38,569 nucleotides of DNA, taken from the NCBI GenBank assembly GCA_022841345.1, contig JALHRR010000048.1, positions 1 to 38,569 on the forward strand. Reading direction: 5' to 3'. Every line of letters begins with the position of its first letter. Positions within the stretch are counted from its first letter, which is position 1. The position numbers were made by a program, and so were the translations under genes. The stretch is from Saprospiraceae bacterium. Lineage in GTDB: Bacteria; Bacteroidota; Bacteroidia; Chitinophagales; Saprospiraceae. The notes under the pieces are model-generated. The model worked only from the letters and a program-made list of their open reading frames with translations. It did not search any database and was not told the DNA's origin. Below are positions 26,068 to 34,870 of the stretch, one piece after another.

Positions 26068-26385
26068 TCATTCAGAATCGAACAATGACCATTTCCCATC
26101 TTCCAAAACCCCATAATGAAATTCATCAAAAATGATAATCGTGTCATATGCAGCAGGTAAAATTAAACCAAGGTCGGAATAAAACAGCCCCCACTTTCCT
26201 CCATCTGCGATCAGCCATTTTCTGGAATCCTGATTGATTACAGAATCTACACTCAATTTTTTGTCATATTGATTCCACTCCTTATGAAAAGTGAGCTTGC
26301 CTGTTTTTTTATCCGGGACAAATTCGCCCTGACTAAACACAGAAGATATGGAGATAATTAGCAAAAGAAAGATTAATATTCTCAT
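26068..26385 (-). CDS. N-terminal part of an interrupted gene: secreted WG-repeat protein
   Basis: 105 residues from ATG 26385: signal peptide MRILIFLLLIISISSVFSQ, then WG-repeat units (ADGGKWGLFYSDLGLILPAAYD and EDGKWSLFDSE). It ends at a TGA (codon 106), right inside a repeat, and the same frame continues at once with Glu-Met-Gly-Pro into the rest of the repeat and the TonB C-terminal domain. A nonsense mutation (for example from GGA, CGA or TGG) or a sequencing error is the simplest reading. The full-length protein would be a periplasmic or secreted WG-TonB-C protein. Confidence 0.72.
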   Translation of the reverse strand: MRILIFLLLIISISSVFSQGEFVPDKKTGKLTFHKEWNQYDKKLSVDSVINQDSRKWLIADGGKWGLFYSDLGLILPAAYDTIIIFDEFHYGVLEDGKWSLFDSE

Positions 26386-26500
26386 TGTTAGTTGGATATT
26401 TTATTTCAGGTGATCGTTTGTTTCTAATATTGATCTTTTTTTTAAGTAAAATATTCTATAATTTCCATAAATGACATACATTTACTAAAAGCTGTAAATT

Positions 26501-26698
26501 ATGAAAAATCTGTACCTTTTTTGCTTTATAACAATTTGTGTATTCAAATCACAAGAAATTAGTTCCCAAAATATTTATGGCTTTGTAGGTGATAATTTTG
26601 TTTCAATGAATCTAGCTGAAAATTCCTATGATACTTTAATTACTTTCACTGACATTCCACCTAGAAATTTAAAATTTAAAGCAGCTATTGACAGATAA
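26501..26698 (+). CDS. N-terminal part of a frameshifted T9SS-secreted protein gene
   Basis: 65 codons: signal peptide MKNLYLFCFITICVFKSQEISSQ followed by the first strands of a beta-propeller-like region (NIYGFVGDNFVSMNLAENSYDTL). The frame ends at TAA 26696-26698. Dropping one A at 26693 joins it to the next frame and gives a smooth AAIDDNGKYFYGG strand, so a one-base insertion is the likely cause. Confidence 0.7.
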   Translation: MKNLYLFCFITICVFKSQEISSQNIYGFVGDNFVSMNLAENSYDTLITFTDIPPRNLKFKAAIDR

Positions 26699-27854
26699 TG
26701 GAAAATATTTCTATGGTGGAATCCTTGAAGGCCATTATGGTAATTTTCATATAATTGATTTAGTGGACTTATCGGTTCAATCGCATTTAATAGTTGTTGA
26801 TGAAATTGAATATGATTTTATACGGAATAGACTTATTTATGAAAAAAATGGTACACTATATTCTTTGGATTTATTGACCTTTAAATCAGATACTATAAAA
26901 AAAATAGAAAATGGAAATTCATCCATTTACGGACAGAAGAGAACTTTTGTGCCACACTTATATGAATACTTTTATGTGGATTACAAAAACGGTACTTCAG
27001 GCGACCCTTATTTTCTAAGTATTAATGCAGATTTCGGGGAAATATCCTGCTCACCCAGAGTAGAAGAAAGTAATGGTGTATTTTATGTACCAGGAGGTTT
27101 AGTTACTAATTATTTTTCAGGAGATATATTGGGCCATAGAAATGGTGTTTTTGGTATTCTAGATAAATGTTCAGGAACAATGAGTAAGCTCTCTAGAATC
27201 ATGGATTATGACAGTCATTTAAATAAGCAGATGACAGTTTATAATCATGCTGACAGCACTTATATAATACCTTACCTCTCAAATGACACTATAAATCCAT
27301 ATAAAATTGCAGTAGTTGATGTATATGAAAATAAAATTCTAAAAACTGTAATTCAGCCTTTCAACGGGAGAATGGAGCTGCACCAAATTTATGATAAACC
27401 AGAAGCTCCATTAATTTATTTGAATGACACATTATTTGTTCCATTTGGAGATGATTACAGGTGGTATCTCGATGGCGAATTTATAGGAAAGACATATGTA
27501 AACTATTTGATACCTGAAGTGAGTGGAAAATATAAAGCTGAAGTCGACTTTAGGGAATATTCTACCTTTTCAACGGAGGTTGATGTAGTACTTACTTCCA
27601 TCACTGGTATTAATAATTTAGAAAATATTAATATTTACCCTAACCCTGCAGATAATTTTATAAAGCTTGACTTAGGGGATCATAATAATGTAACCATAAA
27701 AATCCTGGATTTAGGAGGTAAGGAAGTTCGAATGCTTAAAGTAAAGGATTCGTCTGAATTGACAATTGAACTAAACGGTTTGTCTAATGGTGCATATTTG
27801 GTATCTGTCCAAACAGAACAGAGGGTTTTCAATCAGTTGATAATAAAGCAATAA
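26688..27854 (+). CDS. C-terminal part of a frameshifted T9SS-secreted protein gene
   Basis: About 388 codons in the frame that follows the shift. The first 290 residues are repeated beta strands of a propeller-like region. The end, from about residue 300 (ITGINNLENINIYPNPADNF), is a type IX secretion C-terminal sorting domain with the usual YPNPA, LGGKEVR and GAYLVSV motifs. The TTG at 26688 is the first possible codon of the frame, not a real start. Together with the upstream part it gives about 450 residues. Whether it is expressed is unknown. Confidence 0.78.
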   Translation: MTDNGKYFYGGILEGHYGNFHIIDLVDLSVQSHLIVVDEIEYDFIRNRLIYEKNGTLYSLDLLTFKSDTIKKIENGNSSIYGQKRTFVPHLYEYFYVDYKNGTSGDPYFLSINADFGEISCSPRVEESNGVFYVPGGLVTNYFSGDILGHRNGVFGILDKCSGTMSKLSRIMDYDSHLNKQMTVYNHADSTYIIPYLSNDTINPYKIAVVDVYENKILKTVIQPFNGRMELHQIYDKPEAPLIYLNDTLFVPFGDDYRWYLDGEFIGKTYVNYLIPEVSGKYKAEVDFREYSTFSTEVDVVLTSITGINNLENINIYPNPADNFIKLDLGDHNNVTIKILDLGGKEVRMLKVKDSSELTIELNGLSNGAYLVSVQTEQRVFNQLIIKQ

Positions 27855-27940
27855 AAGATTAACCTGCCCTTAAGATAAATAATTCCAAGTGAAATCTATT
27901 AAACAGGTTATATCATTTTGCACCAAAATTTAGGTCTTTT

Positions 27941-28468
27941 TTAATTTTCGGGCTGCTTAAACTTCATCTCCCCTTTCACCTGATGAATTTGTTCTGTACC
28001 CATGGAATCTCTCAGAAACATCTCTCCTTCAAACTTCAGGAAGAGATCGAGTAAAGATTTGTCTTCTACGATATTTGCCTTTTCCGTGGTATCCTGCAGC
28101 ATTGTGATTTTCAAACCTCTGGGATATAAAGATCTTTTGAGTTCAGTATCAGTGAATATTAAATTGTGTGAACCATCTTTTTCCAGTGTGATTTCAGTGG
28201 AATCAGCCGGGATATTCAGGGTGAAAATCCAGTTTTGCACTTTGTCTTCAAATGTCACTACTGTTTTGGCAGCGACGCTATCATAGGACGGAAGGTGCAT
28301 TCCAATGGCTTTTCCGGGGATTTCACCGGACAAGGCCTCTAGCCTGTAAGATCCATTGTACATTTCGCCACTAATTTCCCAGCTCACATAGTTTATTGTT
28401 TCTTTTTTGCAGGCATTGAACATTAGCAGGCAAAACAGGAGAACGATTAACCAAATGGATTTTCTCAT
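27941..28468 (-). CDS. lipoprotein of unknown function
   Basis: A 175-residue protein from ATG 28468. It has a signal with a typical lipobox (MRKSIWLIVLLFCLLMFNAC, lipidated Cys at 20). The mature part is beta-rich with no recognised domain. A longer frame from 28579 would overlap tsaD and is not used. It begins 28 bases after the tsaD stop codon on the same strand and is likely cotranscribed with it. Confidence 0.68.
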   Translation of the reverse strand: MRKSIWLIVLLFCLLMFNACKKETINYVSWEISGEMYNGSYRLEALSGEIPGKAIGMHLPSYDSVAAKTVVTFEDKVQNWIFTLNIPADSTEITLEKDGSHNLIFTDTELKRSLYPRGLKITMLQDTTEKANIVEDKSLLDLFLKFEGEMFLRDSMGTEQIHQVKGEMKFKQPEN

Positions 28469-28496
28469 TTTTAGAAATTGAATCTTTTGAAAATAG

Positions 28497-29501
28497 TTAA
28501 ATCGGCATTCTGGCTGTAGGAGCAACATCCTGCAACACAAAATTTCCCTGTAAATACTCAAAATGTGCCGCCATAGCAATCATACCTGCATTGTCTGTAC
28601 AATACTGAAAAGCAGGAATATATACTTTCCATCCCTCTTTAATAGCCATTTCCTTTATTCCTTCACGCAGTCCACTATTGGCAGATACGCCTCCTGCAAT
28701 GGCAATTTCTTTGATGCCATGAATTCTGGACGCTTTCCTTATTTTACGGAGTAAAATAGTCACAATGGTTTCCTGAACGGATGCGCAGATATTGGCCAGA
28801 TTTTCCTGAATGAAGTTTGGATTCTCCTTCATTTTATCTTGAATGAAATAAAGAATTGCAGTCTTCAAACCACTAAAACTGAAATTCAGATCCTTAACTT
28901 CAGGAATCGGAAATCTAAAAACTGCTTCACCCTGCCTTGCCAATCTGTCCAAATGCGGTCCGGCAGGATAATCCAGACCCAATAACTTCCCCGTTTTATC
29001 AAATGCTTCTCCTGCGGCATCATCGATGGTCTCACCTAATACCTCCATATCATCATAGTTTTTCACCAGTACAATCTGAGTATGACCTCCGGAGACAGTA
29101 AGACACAAGAATGGGAAGCAGGGCTTTGGGTCATCAATAAAATGGGCAAGGATATGAGCTTTCATGTGATTGACCTCGATCATAGGAAGTCTTCTGGAGA
29201 ATGCCAACCCTTTTGCAAATGATACACCAACCATTAATGATCCGATTAAACCAGGACCCCGGGTGAATGCAACAGCTTGTACTTTTTCAAGGGGAATCTT
29301 TGCGACAGCAAGTGCTTCCATGACGACGGGCAGCATTTTTTCCTGATGAGCTCTGGAGGCTACTTCGGGTACTACTCCGCCGTACTTTTCATGTATAGTC
29401 TGAGTAGCGGTAACATTGCTGAGTACTTTTCCGCCGGCAATGACAGCTGCTGAAGTATCATCACAGGAGGATTCTATTGCTAAAATGACAGGATAGTCCA
29501 A
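28497..29501 (-). CDS. tsaD: tRNA N6-adenosine threonylcarbamoyltransferase
   Basis: Transfers the threonylcarbamoyl group from TC-AMP onto A37 of ANN-decoding tRNAs, with TsaB and TsaE. 334 residues, the usual length. The ASKHA fold is clear: IESSCDDTSAAV at residues 9-20, the metal-binding HMKAH with His112 and His116, SGGHTQ, DDAAGEAFDK, the GGVSANS loop, and CTDNAGM with Asp303. The start is TTG 29501; a good promoter (29519-29550) lies just upstream on the minus strand, which supports it. It is exactly divergent from the DUF3822 gene, sharing base 29501. Confidence 0.96.
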   Translation of the reverse strand: MDYPVILAIESSCDDTSAAVIAGGKVLSNVTATQTIHEKYGGVVPEVASRAHQEKMLPVVMEALAVAKIPLEKVQAVAFTRGPGLIGSLMVGVSFAKGLAFSRRLPMIEVNHMKAHILAHFIDDPKPCFPFLCLTVSGGHTQIVLVKNYDDMEVLGETIDDAAGEAFDKTGKLLGLDYPAGPHLDRLARQGEAVFRFPIPEVKDLNFSFSGLKTAILYFIQDKMKENPNFIQENLANICASVQETIVTILLRKIRKASRIHGIKEIAIAGGVSANSGLREGIKEMAIKEGWKVYIPAFQYCTDNAGMIAMAAHFEYLQGNFVLQDVAPTARMPI

Positions 29502-30376
29502 TGTTTACTAAATTTGTGCGAAGATACAGGCATTTCTATTCTATCATCAATTCATCCAACGTGTTTTTAAACAGACTATATAAATATCAGCGACCCCTCA
29601 ATGACGCAGAAATGGGTAAATCCCTGCAACTGCTGATTCGGTTTGACAAAGGGGAGTGGATGATTACCCTCACAGATGTTGAAAATGAAGTAATTGCATT
29701 TGAATGGCTGGAAACAGGGGAGTACCTGGATGAACAAACCATGAAGGCATACCTGGAGAAATTTTTGCAGGGATATAATTATGATGTTGGGAATGCGCAT
29801 CTGGTGATTTGTGGGGAGCAATTCCATTTTTTTCCGTCGGGATTTTCTTCTGAAAATGAGGATTGGGCCATTACAATCAACAATGTGGACAATGCCGTTG
29901 AGAGATTGATCACAGAACCGCTTGATAATAACACCTTAGAATTGATCTACTCCATTCCTGAATCATTGATTCGTGTATTGGATGCGGTACCGCTCAACTT
30001 TGAAATTACACATCAGGCTTCTATTTTTTACAATGAACAGTCGAATGCTTCTTATCAGGATGCGGTTTGTATCTGTTTATACCGCAATTATGCATTAGTG
30101 CAAGCCATTGTGAATGGTGAAACTTTCTTCCTGAAAAGAATCCCATGGAAAACACAGGATGATTTGTTGTTTGAGGTTATGTCCCTTTTTAAGCATTTTT
30201 CAATGGACCCAATTGAAGTTCCATTATATGCAGGTGGAATGATCACACAAGGGTCACCTGTTTTCCATCTTCTTCAGCGATATATCAGGGATGTATTTGT
30301 TGTTGAGTATAGTTCTTTCCAACTTCTAAGCCATTTGCCTGACCTGCATGAAAATCATTTGATCGAAAAAGTATAG
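29501..30376 (+). CDS. DUF3822 family protein
   Basis: A 291-residue cytosolic protein of a Bacteroidota-restricted family with a predicted actin-like ATPase fold. The family signature is in strands such as SLQLLIRFDKGEWMITLTD and FEITHQASIFYNEQ, and the glycine turn YAGGMITQGSPVF. Start is uncertain: ATG 29501 overlaps the tsaD start codon by one base, and ATG 29612 (Met-Gly-Lys-Ser-Leu) would give a shorter N-terminus closer to what I recall of the family. The next gene, rsmD, follows 8 bases later; this pairing is common in Bacteroidota. Role unknown. Confidence 0.8.
   Translation: MFTKFVRRYRHFYSIINSSNVFLNRLYKYQRPLNDAEMGKSLQLLIRFDKGEWMITLTDVENEVIAFEWLETGEYLDEQTMKAYLEKFLQGYNYDVGNAHLVICGEQFHFFPSGFSSENEDWAITINNVDNAVERLITEPLDNNTLELIYSIPESLIRVLDAVPLNFEITHQASIFYNEQSNASYQDAVCICLYRNYALVQAIVNGETFFLKRIPWKTQDDLLFEVMSLFKHFSMDPIEVPLYAGGMITQGSPVFHLLQRYIRDVFVVEYSSFQLLSHLPDLHENHLIEKV
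29519..29550 (-). promoter_or_regulatory. tsaD promoter inside the DUF3822 frame
   Basis: On the minus strand: TTG (29548-29550), 21-base spacer, TATCTTCG (29519-29526), one mismatch to TAnnTTTG. It would start tsaD with a leader of about ten bases. Confidence 0.5.
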
Positions 30377-30384
30377 GAAGAAAT

Positions 30385-30921
30385 ATGCGCGTAATTTCAG
30401 GTAAATTCAAAGGATTAAAGTTTTATCCGCCCGCTGACAAATGGCCTACGAGACCCACAACCGACTTTGCCAAAGAAGGTCTGTACAACATTCTTCAAAG
30501 CACACTGGACTGGGAAGAAACGGTCATGCTGGACTTATTCGGAGGGACCGGAAGTCATGGCTATGAAAGCATTTCCCGCGGCTGCGAGGATGTCACATAT
30601 GTAGACAAGCATATTCCTGCTATCAAATTTGTGGAACAAACCATAGAAAAATTGAAGATTAAGGATCAGATGAAGATATTTAAAATGGATGTCTTCAAAT
30701 TCATCGAATCCACCAACCGCAAATACGATTTCATCTTTGCCGGTCCTCCGTATGGAATGCCTCAGCTGAATACTATCCCTGACCGCATTTTCGAAAAGGA
30801 ACTGTTGAAAGAAGACGGACTTTTTGTCCTCGAGCATAATCCTGACCACAAGTTTGAGGATCATCCCCGGTTTGAGCAAATCCGTAAGTATGGGACGACG
30901 CATTTTAGTTTTTTTAGGTGA
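30385..30921 (+). CDS. rsmD: RsmD family 16S rRNA guanine-N2 methyltransferase
   Basis: Expected to methylate guanine 966 of 16S rRNA during 30S assembly, using S-adenosylmethionine. 178 residues, the normal size. RVISGKFKGLKF, RPTTDFAKEGLYNIL and the SAM-binding DLFGGTGSHGYES are all typical. The catalytic motif is AGPPYGM with Gly120 where the family normally has Asp or Asn before Pro-Pro-Tyr (one base change, GAT to GGT). That may reduce activity or be a lineage trait. It follows the DUF3822 gene by 8 bases and has an AGGAAG stretch before its ATG. Confidence 0.88.
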   Translation: MRVISGKFKGLKFYPPADKWPTRPTTDFAKEGLYNILQSTLDWEETVMLDLFGGTGSHGYESISRGCEDVTYVDKHIPAIKFVEQTIEKLKIKDQMKIFKMDVFKFIESTNRKYDFIFAGPPYGMPQLNTIPDRIFEKELLKEDGLFVLEHNPDHKFEDHPRFEQIRKYGTTHFSFFR

Positions 30922-30968
30922 TAAGTCCTAAGTCGAATTGAGTACTTACGGGCTTTAGACTCAAAACC

Positions 30969-31062
30969 GGTGACATCTTGCGTCGCTGCGCTCGCAAGGT
31001 GACATCCTTTGCCTATGACAAATGGTGACATTCTTGTCATCTGCGATGCCAATAGTGACGTC
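30969..31062. repeat. GGTGACAT repeat cluster
   Basis: GGTGACAT at 30969-30976, 30998-31005 and 31024-31031, with GTGACGTC at about 31055. The spacing is 26 to 31 bases. Its reverse complement, GATGTCACC, also occurs at 16037-16045, so it may be part of a dispersed repeat family. Confidence 0.6.
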
Positions 31063-31221
31063 CCATTCGAAAGTAGAAGCTATATCTTTATTTGAGGTCT
31101 ACAATTAGAAGCTTCTTACCGGCTGTTTGGCTGTTAGCCAGAAGCCAGAAGAAGAGGGTCAAAGCGGCTGTTCTCCAAAAGCTCAAGGCAACATTTAATA
31201 CCTGGCTGTTCCCAAATTTTA

Positions 31222-31253
31222 TTTGTTGCTTGTCCGAATCCTTTATACCTTTG
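31222..31253 (+). promoter_or_regulatory. argS promoter
   Basis: TTTG at 31222-31225, 20-base spacer and a perfect TACCTTTG box at 31246-31253, 28 bases before ATG 31282. Confidence 0.7.
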
Positions 31254-31281
31254 GCGCTGTTAACATTTCAGGCGATCCCTT

Positions 31282-33129
31282 ATGAACATTAAAGAAAAAA
31301 TATCTCACGCAGTAGTGACTGCTATTGAATCTGTATATGGTGTATCTGTACCTGTATCTGAAGTAGTGCTGCAGGATACAAAAAAGGAATTTAAAGGGGA
31401 ATTTACTGTCCTCACCTTTCCTTTTGTAAAATCAGTTAAAAACGCTCCTGAACAAATCGCTGATCAGATCGGATCTCATCTGCTTCAACATGATGAAAAT
31501 ATTGTTGGATATAATGTACTCAAAGGATTTTTAAACCTGGAATTGAGTCAGAATGCTTTGCATGAAATTTTGAGATCAATCGGCTCCGACACCAATTACT
31601 GGCGATTTCCATCCAATGGGCAATCAGTAATGGTTGAATTTGCCTCCCCGAATACCAACAAGCCACTACACCTGGGGCATATCCGGAATATCCTTTTGGG
31701 CTGGTCAACAAATAAAATTTTGACTGCAAATGGATACAATGTTATCAAGACACAAGTGGTCAATAACAGAGGAATCGCCATCTGCAAAAGTATGCTTGCC
31801 TGGCAATTGTGGGGAGAAGGAAGTACGCCTGAGCACTCCAATGTAAAAGGAGATCATTTCGTTGGCAATTATTATGTGCTGTTTGAACAGAAATTCAAAG
31901 AGGAATATGCGGCCTGGCAGGAATCTTCTGAGGCAATAAGCTTACTGAATGACAAAAAGCCGGCTGATGTTTCTGCTGATGCCTTTTTCAAACAATACAA
32001 AAATGAATATTTCAATAAGTATTCAAAACTTGGCGCTGCTGCCAGAGAAATGTTGATTCGTTGGGAAGAATCTGATCCTGAAACGATTGCATTATGGGAA
32101 AAAATGAATGGCTGGGTGTACGAAGGATTTGATGTGACATATGCTAAACTCGGTGTTGATTTTGATAAAATCTATTATGAATCAGACACTTACCTTTTGG
32201 GTAAATCCATAGTGGACAAAGGACTGGCATCTCAAACATTTTACAAAAAAGATGATGGCTCTGTTTGGATAGATTTGGAAAATCAGGGACTCGATCAAAA
32301 GCTTGTGCTCAGAAGCGATGGAACATCTGTATACATCACTCAGGATTTGGGCACTGCGGATATTAGATATGAAGAATTCGGCGTGAAGCGAATGGTCTAT
32401 GTGGTAGCCGATGAGCAGAATTATCATTTTCAGGTACTGTTCGCCATCTCAAAAGCTTTAAATGCACCTTATGCAGATGGTTTGCACCATTTATCTTACG
32501 GGATGGTGGAATTGCCCTCAGGCAGAATGAAATCCCGTGAAGGTACTGTGGTAGACGCAGACGATCTGATCGATGAAGTGATTCAGGAAGCCAGAAATAT
32601 GGCAGAGGAGAGGGGAGAGATCGGAGCATTGGACCCTGCAGACAGAGATGAAATCCTTCGCAAGATTGGGATGGGAGCTTTGAAATACTTTATGATCAAG
32701 GTCAACCCTCAGAAGAAGATGATTTTTGATCCGAAAGAATCCGTAGATATGCAGGGGAATACAGGACCTTATATCCAAAACGCCTATGTACGTATTCAAT
32801 CTATTTTGAGAAAATCCACTGAGGGAACAAGTTCCACTATAGATTCCTCAACCCATGTAATTGAAGAGGCTGAAAAACAGATATTATTATTGATTTTACA
32901 ATACAGGGAAGTGTTGGCCCAGGCTGGAAAGGATATGGATCCGTCGGCGATAGCTGCTTATTGCTATCAACTGGCTAAAGCGTTTCATAAATTTTATCAT
33001 GATTGCCCGATTCTTTCGGCAGAATCCGAATCTGCAAGGTTATTCAGAATACAGCTGAGCAAAATTGTGGCTTTGGGTCTGTATGAAGGAATGGATCTGC
33101 TTGGGATAGAAATGCCTGACAGAATGTAG
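31282..33129 (+). CDS. argS: arginyl-tRNA synthetase
   Basis: Class I synthetase that charges tRNA-Arg. 615 residues, normal length. The N-terminal tRNA-binding domain is followed by SPNTNKPLHLGH, with the HLGH at 130-133 as the HIGH signature. The KMSKS counterpart is GRMKSREG (residues 414-421). The helical anticodon-binding domain with its typical all-alpha pattern closes the protein. It stands directly ahead of glnS on the same strand and has its own promoter. Confidence 0.97.
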   Translation: MNIKEKISHAVVTAIESVYGVSVPVSEVVLQDTKKEFKGEFTVLTFPFVKSVKNAPEQIADQIGSHLLQHDENIVGYNVLKGFLNLELSQNALHEILRSIGSDTNYWRFPSNGQSVMVEFASPNTNKPLHLGHIRNILLGWSTNKILTANGYNVIKTQVVNNRGIAICKSMLAWQLWGEGSTPEHSNVKGDHFVGNYYVLFEQKFKEEYAAWQESSEAISLLNDKKPADVSADAFFKQYKNEYFNKYSKLGAAAREMLIRWEESDPETIALWEKMNGWVYEGFDVTYAKLGVDFDKIYYESDTYLLGKSIVDKGLASQTFYKKDDGSVWIDLENQGLDQKLVLRSDGTSVYITQDLGTADIRYEEFGVKRMVYVVADEQNYHFQVLFAISKALNAPYADGLHHLSYGMVELPSGRMKSREGTVVDADDLIDEVIQEARNMAEERGEIGALDPADRDEILRKIGMGALKYFMIKVNPQKKMIFDPKESVDMQGNTGPYIQNAYVRIQSILRKSTEGTSSTIDSSTHVIEEAEKQILLLILQYREVLAQAGKDMDPSAIAAYCYQLAKAFHKFYHDCPILSAESESARLFRIQLSKIVALGLYEGMDLLGIEMPDRM

Positions 33130-33180
33130 AATTAAATTTAATTTGATGTAGAATCATTGTTACTGGAAGAAATTATCAAC

Positions 33181-34854
33181 ATGGAACATATAGAAGAATC
33201 GCTCAATTTTATCGAGCAAATGATTGAAGACGATATTGCCGCAGGAAAACACGGTGGGCGCGTGCTGACTCGTTTTCCACCTGAACCTAATGGCTATTTG
33301 CATATTGGACACGCTAAATCAATCGTTTTGAATTTTGGTGTGGCTCAGAAATATGGCGGAAAGACCAATCTCCGCTTTGATGATACCAATCCTGTGACGG
33401 AAGACACAGAATATGTAGAATCTATCCAGAATGATATTCGCTGGCTGGGATTTGACTGGGAGGACAGATTGTTTTATGCATCTGATTATTTTGATCAGAT
33501 ATTTGAGTTTGCCTTAAGATTAATTGACAAGGGTTTGGCGTATGTGGATGATTCATCTGCCGAAGAAATTGCAGCTCTTAAAGGTACTCCTACTCATGAA
33601 GGAACTGATAGTCCTTATCGCAGCAGATCTGTGGAAGAGAATCGTCAATTATTTCTTGAAATGAGGGACGGAAAGCACCCTGAAGGAAGCAAGGTATTGC
33701 GTGCGAAAGTGGATATGGCTTCCCCCAATATGTTGATGAGAGACCCGGTAATTTATCGGATTAAGTTTGCACATCATCACAGGACAGCTGATAAATGGTG
33801 CATTTATCCTATGTATGATTTTGCTCACGGACAAAGTGACTCCATTGAAACTATAACACATTCGCTATGCACTCTGGAGTTTGAGAATCACAGACCTTTG
33901 TATGATTGGTTCATTGAGCAACTGGGTATATTCCCGTCCAAACAAACGGAATTTGCCAGACTGAATCTAAATTATACCATCATGAGCAAGCGCAAATTAT
34001 TGCAACTTGTCAATGATAATCATGTTAATGGCTGGGATGATCCCCGCATGCCCACTATATCGGGGATGAGAAGGAGAGGCTATCCACCTGCAGCTATTCG
34101 CAATTTTGTCCATAAAGTCGGTGTTGCCAGAAGAGAAAACATCATTGATGTAGGATTGCTTGAATTCTCTGTAAGGGAGGAATTGAATAAAACTGCCCCA
34201 AGAGTAATGGCAGTGCTGGATCCATTGAAAGTCGTCATTACCAATTATCCCAAGGATCAGGTAGAATGGATGCACGCTGAGAATAACCCTGAAGATCCTG
34301 AAGCTGGACATCGTGAATTGCCTTTTTCTTCAGAATTGTATATCGAGCAGGATGATTTTATGGAGAATCCACCGAAGAAGTATTTCAGAATGTTTCCTGG
34401 AGGCATGGTCCGCTTGAAAAATGCTTATATCATTCAATGCGATGAAGTAGTCAAAAATGAAGATGGCTCTATTGAACATTTAAATTGTTCATATATTGAA
34501 AATAGCAAAAGCGGCGAAGACACATCTGGCATGAACGTAAAAGGAACTATACATTGGGTTTCCATAACGCATGCATTGGAAGTAGAAGCGAGGATGTATG
34601 ACCGCTTATTTTCGCATGAAAATCCTGATCATGATAAGGATCAGCATTTCACGGCATTTTTGAATCCTGAATCACTCGTTGTCAAGCCTGTAATTTATGT
34701 GGAGCCTTCTTTAGCTGAAGCTTTACCGGGACAATCTTATCAGTTTATGAGAAAGGGATATTTCTGCGTTGATGTAGATAGCAATCCGAATAAATTAGTG
34801 TTTAATTTGACGGTCAACTTGAAAGATAATTGGGGGAAAGGTAGTAAGCAATAG
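33181..34854 (+). CDS. glnS: glutaminyl-tRNA synthetase
   Basis: Class I synthetase that charges tRNA-Gln directly, so glutamine need not be made from Glu-tRNA-Gln. 557 residues, normal for GlnRS. HIGH is at residues 41-44 ([15 protein letters not shown]), MSKRK at 268-272 (IMSKRKL), and the C-terminal beta-barrel anticodon-binding domain is present to the end. ATG 33181 is preferred over a TTG at 33157. The gap to argS is 51 bases with no promoter or terminator seen, so the two are probably one transcript. Confidence 0.96.
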   Translation: MEHIEESLNFIEQMIEDDIAAGKHGGRVLTRFPPEPNGYLHIGHAKSIVLNFGVAQKYGGKTNLRFDDTNPVTEDTEYVESIQNDIRWLGFDWEDRLFYASDYFDQIFEFALRLIDKGLAYVDDSSAEEIAALKGTPTHEGTDSPYRSRSVEENRQLFLEMRDGKHPEGSKVLRAKVDMASPNMLMRDPVIYRIKFAHHHRTADKWCIYPMYDFAHGQSDSIETITHSLCTLEFENHRPLYDWFIEQLGIFPSKQTEFARLNLNYTIMSKRKLLQLVNDNHVNGWDDPRMPTISGMRRRGYPPAAIRNFVHKVGVARRENIIDVGLLEFSVREELNKTAPRVMAVLDPLKVVITNYPKDQVEWMHAENNPEDPEAGHRELPFSSELYIEQDDFMENPPKKYFRMFPGGMVRLKNAYIIQCDEVVKNEDGSIEHLNCSYIENSKSGEDTSGMNVKGTIHWVSITHALEVEARMYDRLFSHENPDHDKDQHFTAFLNPESLVVKPVIYVEPSLAEALPGQSYQFMRKGYFCVDVDSNPNKLVFNLTVNLKDNWGKGSKQ

Positions 34855-34870
34855 AGTTAGCTAAATAAAT

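Larger units (their letters stand above)
30922..31281. other. intergenic region upstream of argS
   Basis: 360 bases with no gene. It contains three near copies of GGTGACAT (30969-31062) and a small hairpin with CTTGCG / CGCAAG arms, then TGGCT-GTT-AGCCA, and the argS promoter at 31222-31253. Confidence 0.6.
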
